From NCBI GenBank assembly GCA_033980235.1, contig CM067065.1:3291847-3355846 (forward strand): a stretch of DNA of 64,000 nucleotides. Reading direction: 5' to 3'. The notes beneath the pieces were generated by a model. The model searched no databases. It saw only the letters and a list, made by a program, of their open reading frames with translations, and had not been told where the DNA came from. Source of the stretch: Diadema setosum. Its lineage: Eukaryota; Echinodermata; Echinoidea; Diadematoida; Diadematidae. The stretch's first letter is position 1, and each line of letters opens with the position of its first letter. Of this stretch, positions 44,735-56,899 are shown in pieces. The translations under genes and the position numbers were made by a program.

Positions 44735-47700
44735 ATGGCGTCAACAACAGGTAAAGCGGACACTTATGATCCGGAAGTGGAACAATATGAGTCATACAGA
44801 GAACGAATGGATCAATATTTCATTGCAAATGACATAACTGATGATAGAAAGAAAGTTGCAGTGATTTTATCAGTGATGGGCGCAAGGGAGTATGGATTGT
44901 TGAAAAGCCTGGTAGCTCCAAAAAAGGTGTCGGAACTGAAACTTTCCGAAATTGATGAAGTGTTAAAACAGCACTACAACCCAAAGCCCCCAGTGATGCT
45001 GGAAAGGTTCAAGTTCTATCAACGAAATCAGCGATCAGATGAGACAATTTCAACATATTTTGCTGAACTGAAGAAAATGGCAGAGTCGTGTGATTTCGAC
45101 ACATTCAGGAGTGAGGCCCTGCGGGATCGCCTAGTTTGCGGACTCCTGGACAAGAATATCCAGAAGCGTCTTCTGTCGGAGGACAACCTGACGATTGACA
45201 AAGCGATCAAGTTAGCCCTAAGCATGGAAGCTGCCAGCCAAAATGCAGAAACACTGAAAACAAGCACCCAGAGTCACAGTACAAGCACAAACATTCACTG
45301 TGCCTCTGGGACAATCGAATGCTTCTGCTGTGGCAAAAAAGGCCATTCCAAAAGACAATGTCGCTATAAAGACTACAGTTGTGACCTCTGTCACCGTAAG
45401 GGACACTTGAAACAGGTGTGTAGAAACAATGAGAGGCAAAGTAGCCATAGTAGTTCTGCGAGCAGTAAACACGGAACAGAAAAAGGTAGAAGTCACAAGA
45501 AAAGTAGTAGAGGTCATGAACAAAGACACAAGAGTAGAAGAAAGTCTAGGGTAGGTGTGAGTCATGTTGAGGGTGAATCTCATTCAAGTTGTACAGATAG
45601 TTCAGAGTCAGACTCGGGGTCTGAGACAGATGAACAAATGTACTATATTGGTGTACATAGAGTAGGTAAAGGGGTGAAACCTATCATGGCTGATGTAGAG
45701 ATAGAAGATACATCACATCAGATGGAAGTAGATACTGGTTGTGGAGTCTCAATTGTAAGCAAATCATTCTTTGACAGGGAGTTAAAGAGCAAGGTAAAGG
45801 CAGAAAGAACTGAAATTAGACTCAAGACATTTACAGGAGAGGTAATACCAGTCGTAGGGAAATGTCAGGTGAATGTGACATACCAAGGTAAAACAGAGAG
45901 GTTACCTTTGATCATTGTGAAAAATGAGGGGCCGGCTCTGTTTGGCAGAGATTGGTTGATGAAAATTCCCCTGAGATGGGAAGAGATCAAAGTCAAACAG
46001 GTTGCAGCACGTGAAATGCTGACAGATAGGCTTGAGAAGTTGATAGCAGACAGTGAAGTGTTTGAAACCAGTGCAGGTAAAGTGAAAGGAGTGCAGGCAC
46101 AGTTGAAAGTAAAAGGTGATGCACAACCAAAGTTCTTCAAACCTAGGGCAATACCCTTTGCTATGAAAGACAAAGTTGGTGAGGAGATAAACAGGTTAGT
46201 AAAGGAAGGGGTTCTTGAGCCTGTTGAATATTCAGACTGGGCTGCTCCAGTAGTCCCCGTACGAAAGCCTGATGGCTCAATTAGATTATGTGGGGATTAT
46301 AAAGTCACCGTGAACCCCCAGCTGGAGGTTAAGGAGTATCCACTACCTAGACCAGAAGAGCTCTTTGCCAGTTTTCAAGGAGGAAAAAAGTTCACAAAAC
46401 TAGACTTGAGAAATGCCTACCAGCAGGTAGAGCTCGATGAGAACTCTCGGAAATGTGTCACAATTAATACCCACCTAGGTCTCTACACATATACCAGATT
46501 ACCCTTCGGAGTTAGCTCTGCCCCGGCTATCTTTCAGGAGTGTATGGATAAGATTCTCCATGGCTTAGATGGTGTGGGATGCTATCTCGACGATACCATT
46601 GTGACGGGATCTAGTGACGATGAGCATCTTGCTAACCTTGAACGAGTGTTGACTAGGTTGAGCCAGTTCGGACTCCGCTTGAAGAAGTCCAAATGTGTGT
46701 TCATGCAGAGTTCAGGTGAGTACTTGGGGTACAAAGTAGATTCAGAGGGATTACACCCATCCCCATCGAGGGTAGAAGCTATCGCGTCAGCACGTGCCCC
46801 CCAGGATGCATCTGAGGTTCAGTCCTTCATAGGGCTAATCAACTATTACAGGAAGTTCATTCCTAACCTGGCTACCATCTTGGAACCCATTGATGCACTC
46901 AAGAAGACAGATGACTTCAAGTGGACACCACGATGCCAAAGGGCATTCCAAGAGGTCAAAACAATTCTCAGTTCAGGTGCAGTGTTGGTGTATTTTGACC
47001 CCCAAAAGGACATTACGCTAGCCGTAGATGCTTCACCATATGGCATTGGTGCAGTCATATCCCACGTCACACCTGAAGGAGACAAACCCATTGCTTATGC
47101 ATCACGGAAATTGTCCAAGATAGAGAGCAATTACTCCCAGCTAGAAAAAGAGGCACTTGCTATTGTGTATGGGGTACGCATATTCCATCAGTACCTATGT
47201 GGAAAGAAGTTCACACTTCTTACGGACCACAAGCCTTTGACCTACCTCTTAGGACCAAAGAGAGGGATTCCAGTCCTAGCAGCATCCAGACTTCAACGCT
47301 GGGCCATTCTACTTTCTGGCTATTTGTACGACATTCAGTACCGTACCTCCAAACAGAATGCAAATGCTGACTTTTTGTCACGTCTGCCAGGTTCGGATAC
47401 AGTGGAGGACAGTCAGGATGAGTTTGTAGTAATGTGGACCAGTGAGGCTACAGAGTTGAATCATGTACAGCTGAACTCTCTCCCATTTGATGCAGTGATG
47501 GTAAAACAGGCAACAGACAAGGACAAAGTATTGTCCAAAGTCCGGTTCTGGGTACAGAATGGGTGGCCAGGAAACCATGAGGTCTCCAGCGAGTTCCGTC
47601 CATGGGTAAAGCGAAAGGATGAGTTGACAGTGGAGAGTGGTTGTCTGTTATGGGGTATCCGTGTAGTCATCCCAGAGAAACTGCAACAGCGAATCCTGGA

Positions 47701-47959
47701 CGAGCTTCATTGTGGACACCCAGGGATTGTCAGAATGAAAAGTCTGGCTAGGATGCATGTATACTGGCCAGGTCTAGACCAACACATTGAGCAGGTAGTT
47801 CAGGAGTGTTCATCATGCCAGGTTGTTCAGCCACTGCCAGCCCAAGCCCCAGTGAATCCATGGGCATGGCCATCTCAACCTTGGCATCGCATTCATGTCG
47901 ATTTTGCCGGACCGTTTCTTGATCAGATGTTCCTGCCGGTTGTCGACGCCCACAGTTAA
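44735..47959 (+). pseudogene. gag-pol polyprotein, truncated in integrase
   Basis: The first ATG is at 44,735 (a GTG two codons earlier is not needed). Residues about 1-190 are gag-like. Two CCHC-type zinc knuckles lie near residues 196-232 (CFCCGKKGHSKRQC, then a CDLCHRKGHLKQVC type). The aspartic protease motif VDTGCG is at about 332-337. RT follows, with LRNAYQQVEL and the catalytic YLDD at about 617, then RNase H (VDASPYGIG near 765; TDHKPLTYLL). The integrase HHCC zinc region ends in CSSCQ near 1,026, and the core begins with HVDFAGPF. The frame then stops (TAA, directly followed by TAG) within the integrase core. Gag and pol share one frame with no shift, as in several gypsy lineages. 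Confidence 0.9.
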
Positions 47960-48790
47960 TAGCCAGAGGTCATCCCGATGAAGACAACCACAGCATCAAA
48001 CACCATACGAGTGTTGCGCAGTCTTTTCTCCAATTTGTGGCAGAGGAGTTTGCTGAATTCCTGAAAAAGAATGGCATCAGGCACATCAAATCAGCAGTCA
48101 AACACCCAGCTTCAAATGGCGAGGTGGAACGCTTTGTTCAGACCTTCAAAAAGGCCATGAAGAAGGCAAAGTCAGAAGTGGGTGATATACATCACAAGTT
48201 GGCCAAGTTCCTTTTGAGCTATCGGACAACTCCTCATGTGGTGACTCAGGAAACTCCTGCTAAGATGTTCATGGGAAGAGAATTGAGAACACGCTTGAGT
48301 CAGGTCAGACCAGACCTAGGGCTGAAACTTCAACAGAAACGAGCTCCCAAGAAGGAACGAGTTCTAAGTTTTGTTGTTGGTGAGAGAGTGAGGGTGCTGG
48401 ATTTTCGGATCCATTCACAAAGATGGTCAGAAGGTGTTGTGACTAGGGTTCTAGGTCCAGTGACTTACCAAGTCATGGTAGATGGTTTGTTCTGGAAGAG
48501 ACATGTAGATCAGATCCGGGCTATGTCGCAGTTTGAAGATGTTAATGAAGAGGCACCAAAGCAAACAAGTCCAAACACGTTACTGGAACAAAATGTGCTT
48601 ACCAGACAGATACCTGAACACCTCACAATCACTACAAATACCAATCCAGATATACCTACATCTCAGTCATCAGAGACAGAAAAAAAAATCAGAGCAACAC
48701 GCCACAAACACCTCAGAAAACAAACCAGTTCAGCCTGCACTCCGTAGGTCAAAACGACATATCAAAAAACCAGACAGGTTAAGTTTGTAA
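47960..48790 (+). pseudogene. Integrase C-terminal remainder, frameshifted
   Basis: After the double stop the same frame runs on to about 48,027. It then jumps to another frame, where EEFAEFLKKNG and ASNGEVERFVQTFKKAMKKA appear. The interval that should hold the second catalytic Asp of the D,D,E triad is missing, so a deletion of a few tens of bases has removed it; the first Asp and the Glu are still visible. A further shift at an A run near 48,685 separates the last residues (RRSKRHIKKPDRLSL, ending at 48,790). Integrase cannot be functional. Confidence 0.85.
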
Positions 48791-49771
48791 ATGAATCAAT
48801 AACAAATATGCATGTATGTAGAAACAAGATGTTGGTATGCTTTTAACTGTTGCTACATGTCAACATTTTCTATTTAGAAATGAGAATAAGACAAGAGTAT
48901 ATTTGTATGCCAAACCCATTTGTTGTCACACATATTATCAAATGTGTGTTAACCCAAGTATGAGTTTATGATGATAAAGAAGGATAATTTATTGTGATAA
49001 ACAGGCATGTCACATTGTTGGAAAAGATTACAAATTATGTATGTTTCTGTAAGCAGGACTAAAGATTTTATGGAAACAGACACATACATAAGACTGATGA
49101 TGTTTTGATATTTCATTTATTTCATGTTATATAATGAGTATGTTGTTTTCAGCTGACAGTGGTATTGGAATTGTTAGATAGGATGATATGTATATGTAAA
49201 AGTCTACAGGAACACATTCCTATTTGGTGGTTGTTTATTTCTGGCTTCATATTGTGACTATACCGTATCAAAACCATCATAACTTGGCAAAATGTTTTAT
49301 GTAATAAGCATAGGACAAGACAGTGTACGTTTATGCAAATTCATCACATGTGTATACAGACCTTATAGGTCAAAACATTTGTTAGGGATTTGATGAGATA
49401 CTAAAGACATTATTTAAAGTTAACCAGTTATTTGTACAGGTTAACATGTCTTATTGTGTCATCTGTTAAGTTGTCATATATTCAGTGTTTTTCAACTGAA
49501 TGATTGATAGTGTTATATAGACATGTCAGCATTTTTGTTTAGAGTTGTTTGTAATATAACCAAACATAGGTTTTGTTAAAGCACATTATTGGTAAATACA
49601 GTATATTTTTTTTTTAGATTGAATAGGATAACACAGTTGTTATCAGTTTGTATGACATTTGGAATAATACAATGTACATGACCAGTGTATTCATTGTAAA
49701 AAAAAAACACAAAACAAAACAACAACAACAACAACAACAACAACCAAATTTTTGTGAGGAAGGAGAGGAGA
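48791..49771 (+). other. Non-coding 3' region and polypurine tract of the LTR element
   Basis: About 960 bp of AT-rich sequence without a reading frame, then a (CAA)n run at about 49,715-49,745. It ends in the purine run GAGGAAGGAGAGGAGA (49,756-49,771), which abuts the 3' LTR and fits a polypurine tract for plus-strand priming. A non-coding stretch this long before the PPT is on the large side for a compact element. Confidence 0.75.
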
Positions 49772-49888
49772 TGTGATATAGCGCCACCTGTGTTAATTAA
49801 GAGTGAGGAGCAACTATGAAAGATTAATCTACGTCCACCGAGTCATTCTGTGGTGTAAATGTCACGTATTTAACCTAAGGACACAACA
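49772..49888 (+). repeat. 3' LTR (117 bp)
   Basis: TGTGATATAG...ACACAACA, the same length as the 5' LTR, followed by GATTC at 49,889-49,893. Confidence 0.92.
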
Positions 49889-50522
49889 GATTCTACCATG
49901 CTGGCCCGACACTCCCGAGTAAAGGCAAAAGCCTGCCCTAAAAAGGTTAAGTTAACTGATAGCGTGCATTGCGCCATATCTAGCTCAGGATTCTTATTCA
50001 TTATTTGTATTTAACTATATCAGTTAACTTGTCAACAGCCTAGGCTTATTAGCAAGACGTCTGCCTGTGCCTAGCAATAATTCTCCCCAGCGGTTTTTAT
50101 TCTCTTACACAAATATAAATATACGGGGCTTACACGCGAGTACCCAAGTCATCGCCAAAGAAATAGAGTCCACAAACATTCACGGATCGTACCGATATTT
50201 ACCTTGAAATTCAAGTCTTGGCTACAGCCGTATGTCCTCTACCCATTCGCTCATAGTCGGTAAAAGTTGTTTAATTTTATTTATTTTTAATTAGCTAGCG
50301 AAAAAAAAAATGTAGACTCTAGTTGTCACAAAGCCAGTTGCGTCGATCTCTGCCAGCGCCAGAGATAGTTAGCTGGCCGGCTGGCGCCGGGTGGTAAAAG
50401 AATTGGCTGCCGCTGGCAACCTTGCCACGCACGCAGGGCGCTTGCCGACCCGGCCTGTTTGGCCCCCAGTTATGGCGTCGCCTTAAGAGGGCGCACTTCC
50501 ATGAACAGTCGCTTGAATCGGT

Positions 50523-50850
50523 CTATTGACCGATTCGGGTTCGTTGAGGGCAGCAGACATTTTAAGGCACAGGGCGCAGCCATAGTGGGTGTATCAGCCG
50601 ACCCCCCCTGCTCTCCCCCACCCCCGGGCAACATGTTTACACGCACTTGTAACAAAGGTTCGCGCACTAAGCAAGCATTCGCGCACTCAGTACGAGACGC
50701 CTATTGGCTAAAGCAGTTTTTCATTCTGCGCGCGTGCTAATGTAGGGAGAGGGGTGGGGGAGTGCGGAGGGGGGGGGGTCGGCTGATACACCCACTATGG
50801 CTGCGCCCATGCCAAAAATACACATAGCGCGTCACAGAATCGGTCAATAG
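50523..50850. mobile_element. 328-bp MITE with CTATTGACCGATTC ends
   Basis: The 14-bp termini CTATTGACCGATTC and its complement are exact. The inner inverted repeats share GGGCGCAGCCATAGTGGGTG, continuing through GTATCAGCCGACCCCCCC. It abuts the right end of unit 2, so GAATCGGTC (50,515-50,523) and GACCGATTC meet head to head. The shared GACCGATTC suggests this MITE and the two larger units belong to one transposon family. Confidence 0.8.
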
Positions 50851-51760
50851 AGGAAGATACTGAGATAGATAGTGTCCCCCTGTTTTTTTTTTTCTTAATA
50901 CTGATGAGTTTATATACTGTATCAAACGATTATGAATCTTTCAGGTGACAATTTTTTTCTTACTTTTGGTGCTGTTTCAAATCATGTTGTAGAGCCGGGT
51001 TTTGTTTGTGTGTTTGTTTGTTTGTTTGTTTGTTTTTTTTGTTTTTTTTTTTCGTTTTTTTTTCATTTATTTGTGATGCGCTTTGTTTTGAGAATAGGCA
51101 CATGTAATCATTATGTTCTGAATAAAAAGAAAAGAATCAGATATAGTTACAGGTAAAAAAAGAAATGCTGAATTTAGTTGAATTAATTTCACTATGTACA
51201 ATGATTGAGGTATTCAGAAACAGACATGACAGGAATACAGCCGCCTACTTTTGTTCATACTTATTCCACAGTGAAAAATGAGCCTGAAAGTTTAGATCGA
51301 TTAAAACAAAGAATATCATAATAATTATTTAGGTTTGTGTGCATGTTTAAGTGTAAATGTGTGTATGTGAGTGAGCGTGAGAGAGGGTGAGAGAGAGGAG
51401 GAGAAAGAGAGAGAGAGAGAAAAAGATGTTGATATAATGTGAGGGATGGTTTTAAGACCCTGCCAGGTTTTAGTCAATTTGGATCTATGAGGTGGTATAC
51501 CTTCTATTGTCCAAAAGTGAAAACTGTCTTACCTCTCCTTGATCAAGATTGCGTCGGAAGGAAAATTTTGAATTCGGTTTTTTAAAAAGCGCTGAGTTCT
51601 TTGGAATAAACCACACGGTATAATATTTTTATGTGTTGTGTTTAATTCATGACATTAAAGCGGAACTGTAAAGGAATTATCCCATGTCATTTTCAGAAAA
51701 TCAACCCCTCCCAAATTTCGCATCCTTTTGTTGTTGCGGTATATGTGTGTGAATTTGTTA
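50851..51760. other. Unassigned stretch with simple repeats
   Basis: (GTTT)n and T runs at about 51,003-51,065 and a GA-rich tract at about 51,370-51,425. No supported gene. Confidence 0.5.
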
Positions 51761-54700
51761 TATGTGACCGTGCACCTCAAAACGAACATTAAAGTCGCAC
51801 ACACAGATTTTGCGTGAGGACTGAAAATAAGTGAAATGGGTCAATCTAGCCAAACTTGACTTTTTCATATTTTCTGAAAGAGCGGGTCTTCTTTTACATT
51901 ATGCTAAGATTTGATATCATAAAACGGGCAGGAAAGTGTGTTTTTTAGCAGTTTATCTCGAACATTTTTGGTAGAATAGTGTGATTAGGTGTGTCTTTAG
52001 ATTCCTTTTTTAATTTCTGAAAATCCTTGTCCACACTCCTCACTTTCAACTCTAATAACTTTTGAAAGGATAATGTCAATGCTTTGAAAGTTGGCACAAA
52101 TTATGGACAGAATGTGTTAATGAGGCATGCTTAATTTCAATTTAATCTAATCTAATCCCTTCATTGTTGTTACTCTGGTGGTTTACTTTCTGTTTTTTGT
52201 CCCATTCATCGCACAGCCAGCACGGTTTTGTAAAGATTAAGCGCTTGAATAGACATTGTACTTCAGAGCCTCTTTTCTCAGCTCACACTTTTCCTGAGTT
52301 TGTGCTTTCTTTCCAATATCTAGATTTAGATTTAGGTTAGGTAGGAGAATCCATTTGATTTGAGTTATACATCATTTGTGTGGCGCTCCGACAAAATGAG
52401 TCATAAGTCGCATGGGGAGATTTCCCGTAATGAGCCGAAAATGAAGGGGAAGCACTGCTCGGGTCGAAATTTTTTTATGACGGATTTTGATTCCTTTCTG
52501 TTTTATATGTTTGTACAGAAAATTTCAGCGTGTAAAAATGAGTACAAGTGTCCCAAATCACAGTTTTTCTGAGACAATTTTTTCGGTTACATTTTTTTCG
52601 AACGCTCGCCTTTGCGTTGCGTTTCGCACCTATTGTTCTTGCCAGATCGAGACTCCGCCTCCGTTGCTAGGGTGTATGCTAATGAGGCATTGCTCTTGAC
52701 CCCATTGAAGACAAAACAAAGCATGTTGCGCGCGGCGGCGTCGGCGGCCAAGCGACGAGGGCTATAGAATTACGCAATAATAGTGAGCTGACCAAGGCTA
52801 TTTCGTTTCGTTTGATGCATGCACTCCATTTCATGAAGTGGTGATTGACATGACGCACAAATCGCACTGAAAAAATTAATTCCAACGAACGATCACGCAA
52901 AATATATGATACTTTATCTATCAGCTAATACAATGATCACATATCGAACTTGAAACCTTTTTATGCGTGTGTGTACTTTTTACAACGGTTATGAATTGGC
53001 CTCATTAATGAATTTATTCAAATAATCATAACTTTCGTTCCCTGGTATGTGACTTGCTGTTTAAAGTTCATCTCTGGAGATATAGTAGGGCCAAAGTTGT
53101 CAATTATTCTCGTTTTTATAAAGTCGACAATTTGTGTGATAATTCGCCAAATGTATGTAATGCGTACTATTATTTCATTGGTTAATACAACTTTTTGACT
53201 TATTTCTTATGATGGTTTAGGCCGTGACGGCATGGAGAGAAATCGGAAGACACACATTATTAATGCCCAGATAACTCGTGTTACCTTTGGAGGATATTCT
53301 GACTCTTGTCATCTGTGTATTTTTTAGAAGTAGGACCTATTTGAGAAAGGGACAGAAAGCTGTGTCGCTACTCAAAAGTGTGCTTCTTCATTTTGTTTTG
53401 TTTTTTTTTCATCAGAATGTTTGTAATGATAGCTGTTTGCCGTGTATTGCGTGTACCGCTGACATGTGAGAGGTCAAGTCTGCAAAGAATCAGGTTGACT
53501 AACAGCTTTGCCAAGTACAGCGCTAATTGTCCACTGAATTGCGTATTCTGAGGAATTTCGAATGAAAGAACTCGGACGGCAATGTTCACGCCTTGTATCC
53601 GAGTAAACCCCATATCAACGAAGCCTTAAACAATGAAAGGTAAACTTCCTGCTATCAAGGGGTGGATAATCACGCAACCAGTATTCTTTCTTCGCCATTG
53701 ATAGCAGAATCAGTGACGGAATGGAGCAACATTGTTGGAGGATCGGCATTATGTCTGCTAATTTGTAAAGGAATTTTTCAGTCTCCTTTTGTGTTCAGAA
53801 CCACAGTCAGGGACGCTAACTTACTCTATTTCCTACAAGCTATCGTTACCATCTTAAAACGTGAATTTTATGAAAGGTTAAAAGTGATCACGGAATCAGT
53901 TCTTCCGCGTGATACATGCAGGCTTTTATAATAGCATACCAAGCTTGAATCGTTTACCTGTATAGAAAGGAAGGGGATACACACTTATCGCAATCATCCG
54001 GATTATTTTGAGAATGATACACTCTACTACTTTTCTTCTTTTTTCCCCCGACAAAGACCATGCTAATTCGAAACAAACAAACAAACAAACAAACAAACAA
54101 AGAAACAAACAAGCAGTTGATTTATATCAGAACGTACAGAATTGTTGTGTTTCATGTATGCATAGGTCATCTCTTGATGTATAGTAGGCATTTGTTGTCG
54201 TTTTTACAGCGTTTCCTAATAAATGCATATAGCGAAAACCCAACAAAACTTTAATGAAGGAGGGAAGGGAACTTAAATTTAAATATAACATAGTTTACAG
54301 AAATCAGACATGTAAATAAGGCAATCATATATACATCCGCACGGCCGATTGTAATCTCTTACTTTGATTATCAAACATGATCGCCTGCATTTACGCGCTT
54401 TTTTCTAATTTCTTGAACTTTGCCTCATTTTCTCTCTTTTTTTTCTTTTTTTTTTTACAATTGCTCGAAACATTTAAAAATCGTAACACAGTCTGCTATC
54501 CCAAAACATAATATTCCATTTGATTTGTCACTTATTGTTGGTCGGGTGACGCCAAATGTTGGAATCTCGAGCGATGATACACGGCATTTTGTTTGTTGGT
54601 TTTCGTCTCATCGCTCAAAAGAATTTTGACTACGATTACAAGATATAACTGATGGTTTACAGAAGTGATCATCAACTCAGTAAGGATTAGTCAAGTCATG

Positions 54701-56412
54701 AATTCACTTTACCCATCATGTCTAATCGAACTACGACATTGTTTGGGTAACCGCGCCTATTTATTCTCATAGTTCAAACTAATTCTTGACATAATCAAAA
54801 CAAATAATTCTTTATATAATTTCTAAAATTCTCAAAAGATGGCCTAAGTCAAAACTTTCTACAAAGATTGCCTATACGGCAATCTTTACTAGCCTAAACA
54901 AGTTTTCTAGAACTATCAGTTCCCCCTTTGACAATGACTTCGATTGCGTTTTGATCTTGTATCGAACTACTTTCAAAACAGCTATTACCTTTGTAGTTCG
55001 ATTAATAAACCAGTCTTTCGAATTCATAAACAACATTCGTAATCGTTAACAATATACAGTAACATAGTACTGCATGTCAATAAAAGTTGGAAAATGTAAA
55101 TGCTATAATAGTAGCGCAAAATAAATGAGTAACGATTATCTTCATACATTTTAATTCCTAGTGATGTCGCTACGAAAATGACACATGGTTTGGTTCAAGC
55201 AAATAAAAGTAAAAAGGAATGAGATATACTTCTAATGATAGTACCACGCCGTACAATGAATTTCACTGTATTTTGTAACATTTGGTTACGTTTCTGTGCG
55301 CTTTACGTACGGAAAATAAAAGGCAGATTGGTGATATTAACATGCCAACACGCAACGCATTCAAATTGTTTTTGTTTTTGTTTTTTTTTGAAATACACCG
55401 TATACAATATAATGTTTTAGTATACGGTTTGAAACTTTGAATTTGCGAGTCCTTTATGAAATTATAAGCAGGGTTATTACATTATCAAACAAAAGAATAA
55501 AGTATTTAGGGATTCGGATTTGCGCAGAAGACTAACAGTGCTATATATGGCGATCGTTCGCAACAGAGACAATCCTCTTCAATAGATATACAATGTTATT
55601 CTGTTTTCATGAATTGAAAGAGAAACGAAAAGAAGTCAACTTTTTAACTTCATTTAGCTTTCTCACAAATTGAACTTGATTTGATCTGCCATGCATGATA
55701 TCGCTGTGTGCTCTCTTAATTACATGTATATTGAATTATTTAATCGGCGTGCTTGTTTTTTTATGCAGAATATCACAGGTAAGTTTAATTCATTGAAGTT
55801 CATAATGTTTGTACATAATGGCGTATTTTGTATTTTCATTTTTATAATATATCACGTGTCCATTATCTGATTGTGACCACGAAAATATGGCGACTGTTTA
55901 AATGCGGAGCATGTACTGGAAAACTTTAATGTCTCCTGCCAGTATAGACAAACTAATTTCTAGTCTATCCCCGCTTAAAGTTGAAATGAAAAAAAAAAAA
56001 AAAAAACGAAGTTCGACTTTCAGTGGATTTCAACCGTTTTGTATAGTGCCTGATTCATGTAATGGACACAATTCTTTAGCACAAAAGCAATCACACAACT
56101 TTCGTGAATAGATGTGTCTTAATGATTGCATCTCATGGAAAAAAACTCGTCTCCTTGCCTGAATTTTAGCTTCTTTCTGTTCAAGCTTGCGTGAAAGAAA
56201 TAGTTGAACATCAATCGCAATCATTAAGAGAGGCACATCCTTAGAAATAAGCACAGGAGTACTGCGATTTCATTTTTTTTTTTGCGACTTTTGACTCATT
56301 CCGACGGAGCGCCACACATTTTAAAGCTTAAAGTCTGCTCTTTCAGAATATGGTCTTAAGTAAAAATTCATGTCTGGCGACTTTCTGTTTGTTTTGAGGT
56401 GCAGGGTCACAT
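51761..56412 (+). mobile_element. T1 MITE copy 3, split by a large element
   Basis: The left part 51,761-52,377 (TATGTGACCGTGCACCTCAA start) and the right part 56,318-56,412 (ending GCAGGGTCACATA) together make one T1 copy. The break comes at the phrase ACATCATTT|AAAGCTTAAAG, which is uninterrupted in the 16.2-kb copy. Confidence 0.88.
52378..56317. mobile_element. 3,940-bp TIR element with ATTT duplication
   Basis: The ends GTGTGGCGCTCCGACAAAAT and, complemented, GTGTGGCGCTCCGTCGGAAT are followed by a shared GAGTCA(T/A)AAGTCGCA. ATTT stands on both sides (52,374-52,377; 56,318-56,321) and occurs once in the unfilled T1 copy. No transposase is visible: the longest frames (53,662-53,931, 89 codons; 53,368-53,613 minus, 81 codons) carry no domain I recognise. 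There is (AAAC)n at 54,068-54,112 and a patch richer in GC and CpG near 52,600-52,760. A 4-bp duplication does not settle the superfamily. Confidence 0.85.
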
Positions 56413-56858
56413 AATACAATTATATAATATACTAAATAATTATAATATGTAGGAATAACTGTAATCAGTTGATCGAATTTACTTCATGAACCTTAAATTA
56501 ATATTACACATACATGATGTTCAATACACTAATATCTAAATACGTCTCTATATAATTCATTGTGATATAATTCTCTCGATGCATTGCATTACATTGATTT
56601 ATCTGAAAATGCTCTTCCTCTCACACACTTACACACTTACACACGAAGAGTACTTTGATTGCACATCGCAAAGATGGGTTCTTCAGACTTTTGTGAAAAA
56701 CATTCAACTTTATTTTTCAATAATGAACAAAAAAAAATCTCTTGTTGATAATTCAGCTAGCATACTATAAGTCTAATGAAAACGATACTACTACTACTAC
56801 TAATAATAATAATAATAGAATAATCATAATCATATTTATTGTAATAATTATTACTATT

Positions 56859-56899
<41 letters not shown>

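Larger units (their letters stand above)
44407..49888 (+). mobile_element. Ty3/gypsy-type LTR retrotransposon, complete but defective
   Basis: 5,482 bp bounded by 117-bp LTRs (TG...CA), with a 5-bp duplication GATTC on both sides (44,402-44,406; 49,889-49,893). The unfilled paralogous site is in unit 1 near 41,964 (GTTAGACAGACTCTACC). Next to the 5' LTR is a primer-binding site, and before the 3' LTR a polypurine tract. The order of domains (gag, protease, RT, RNase H, integrase) is the Ty3/gypsy order. About 4 per cent LTR divergence and a broken integrase show it is not a fresh insertion. No envelope-like frame is present. Confidence 0.92.
42600..50525. mobile_element. Decayed TIR element, unit 2, split by an LTR retrotransposon
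   Basis: Landmarks of unit 1 recur in order: the GC-rich start with CCAGCGAGCTAGCTACCCAG (42,614), GTTAGACGGATTC next to the LTR insertion, CGGATCGTACCGATATTTAC (50,182), and the right end with TATGGCGTCGCCTTAAGAGG. It carries an extra segment at about 43,069-43,740, absent from unit 1, and the 5.48-kb LTR element at 44,407-49,888. Without these it would be about 1.8 kb, like unit 1. Confidence 0.65.

Noticed and set aside
50459..50740. 93-codon frame across the junction of unit 2 and the MITE
   Set aside because: It crosses two separate elements and has no domain.
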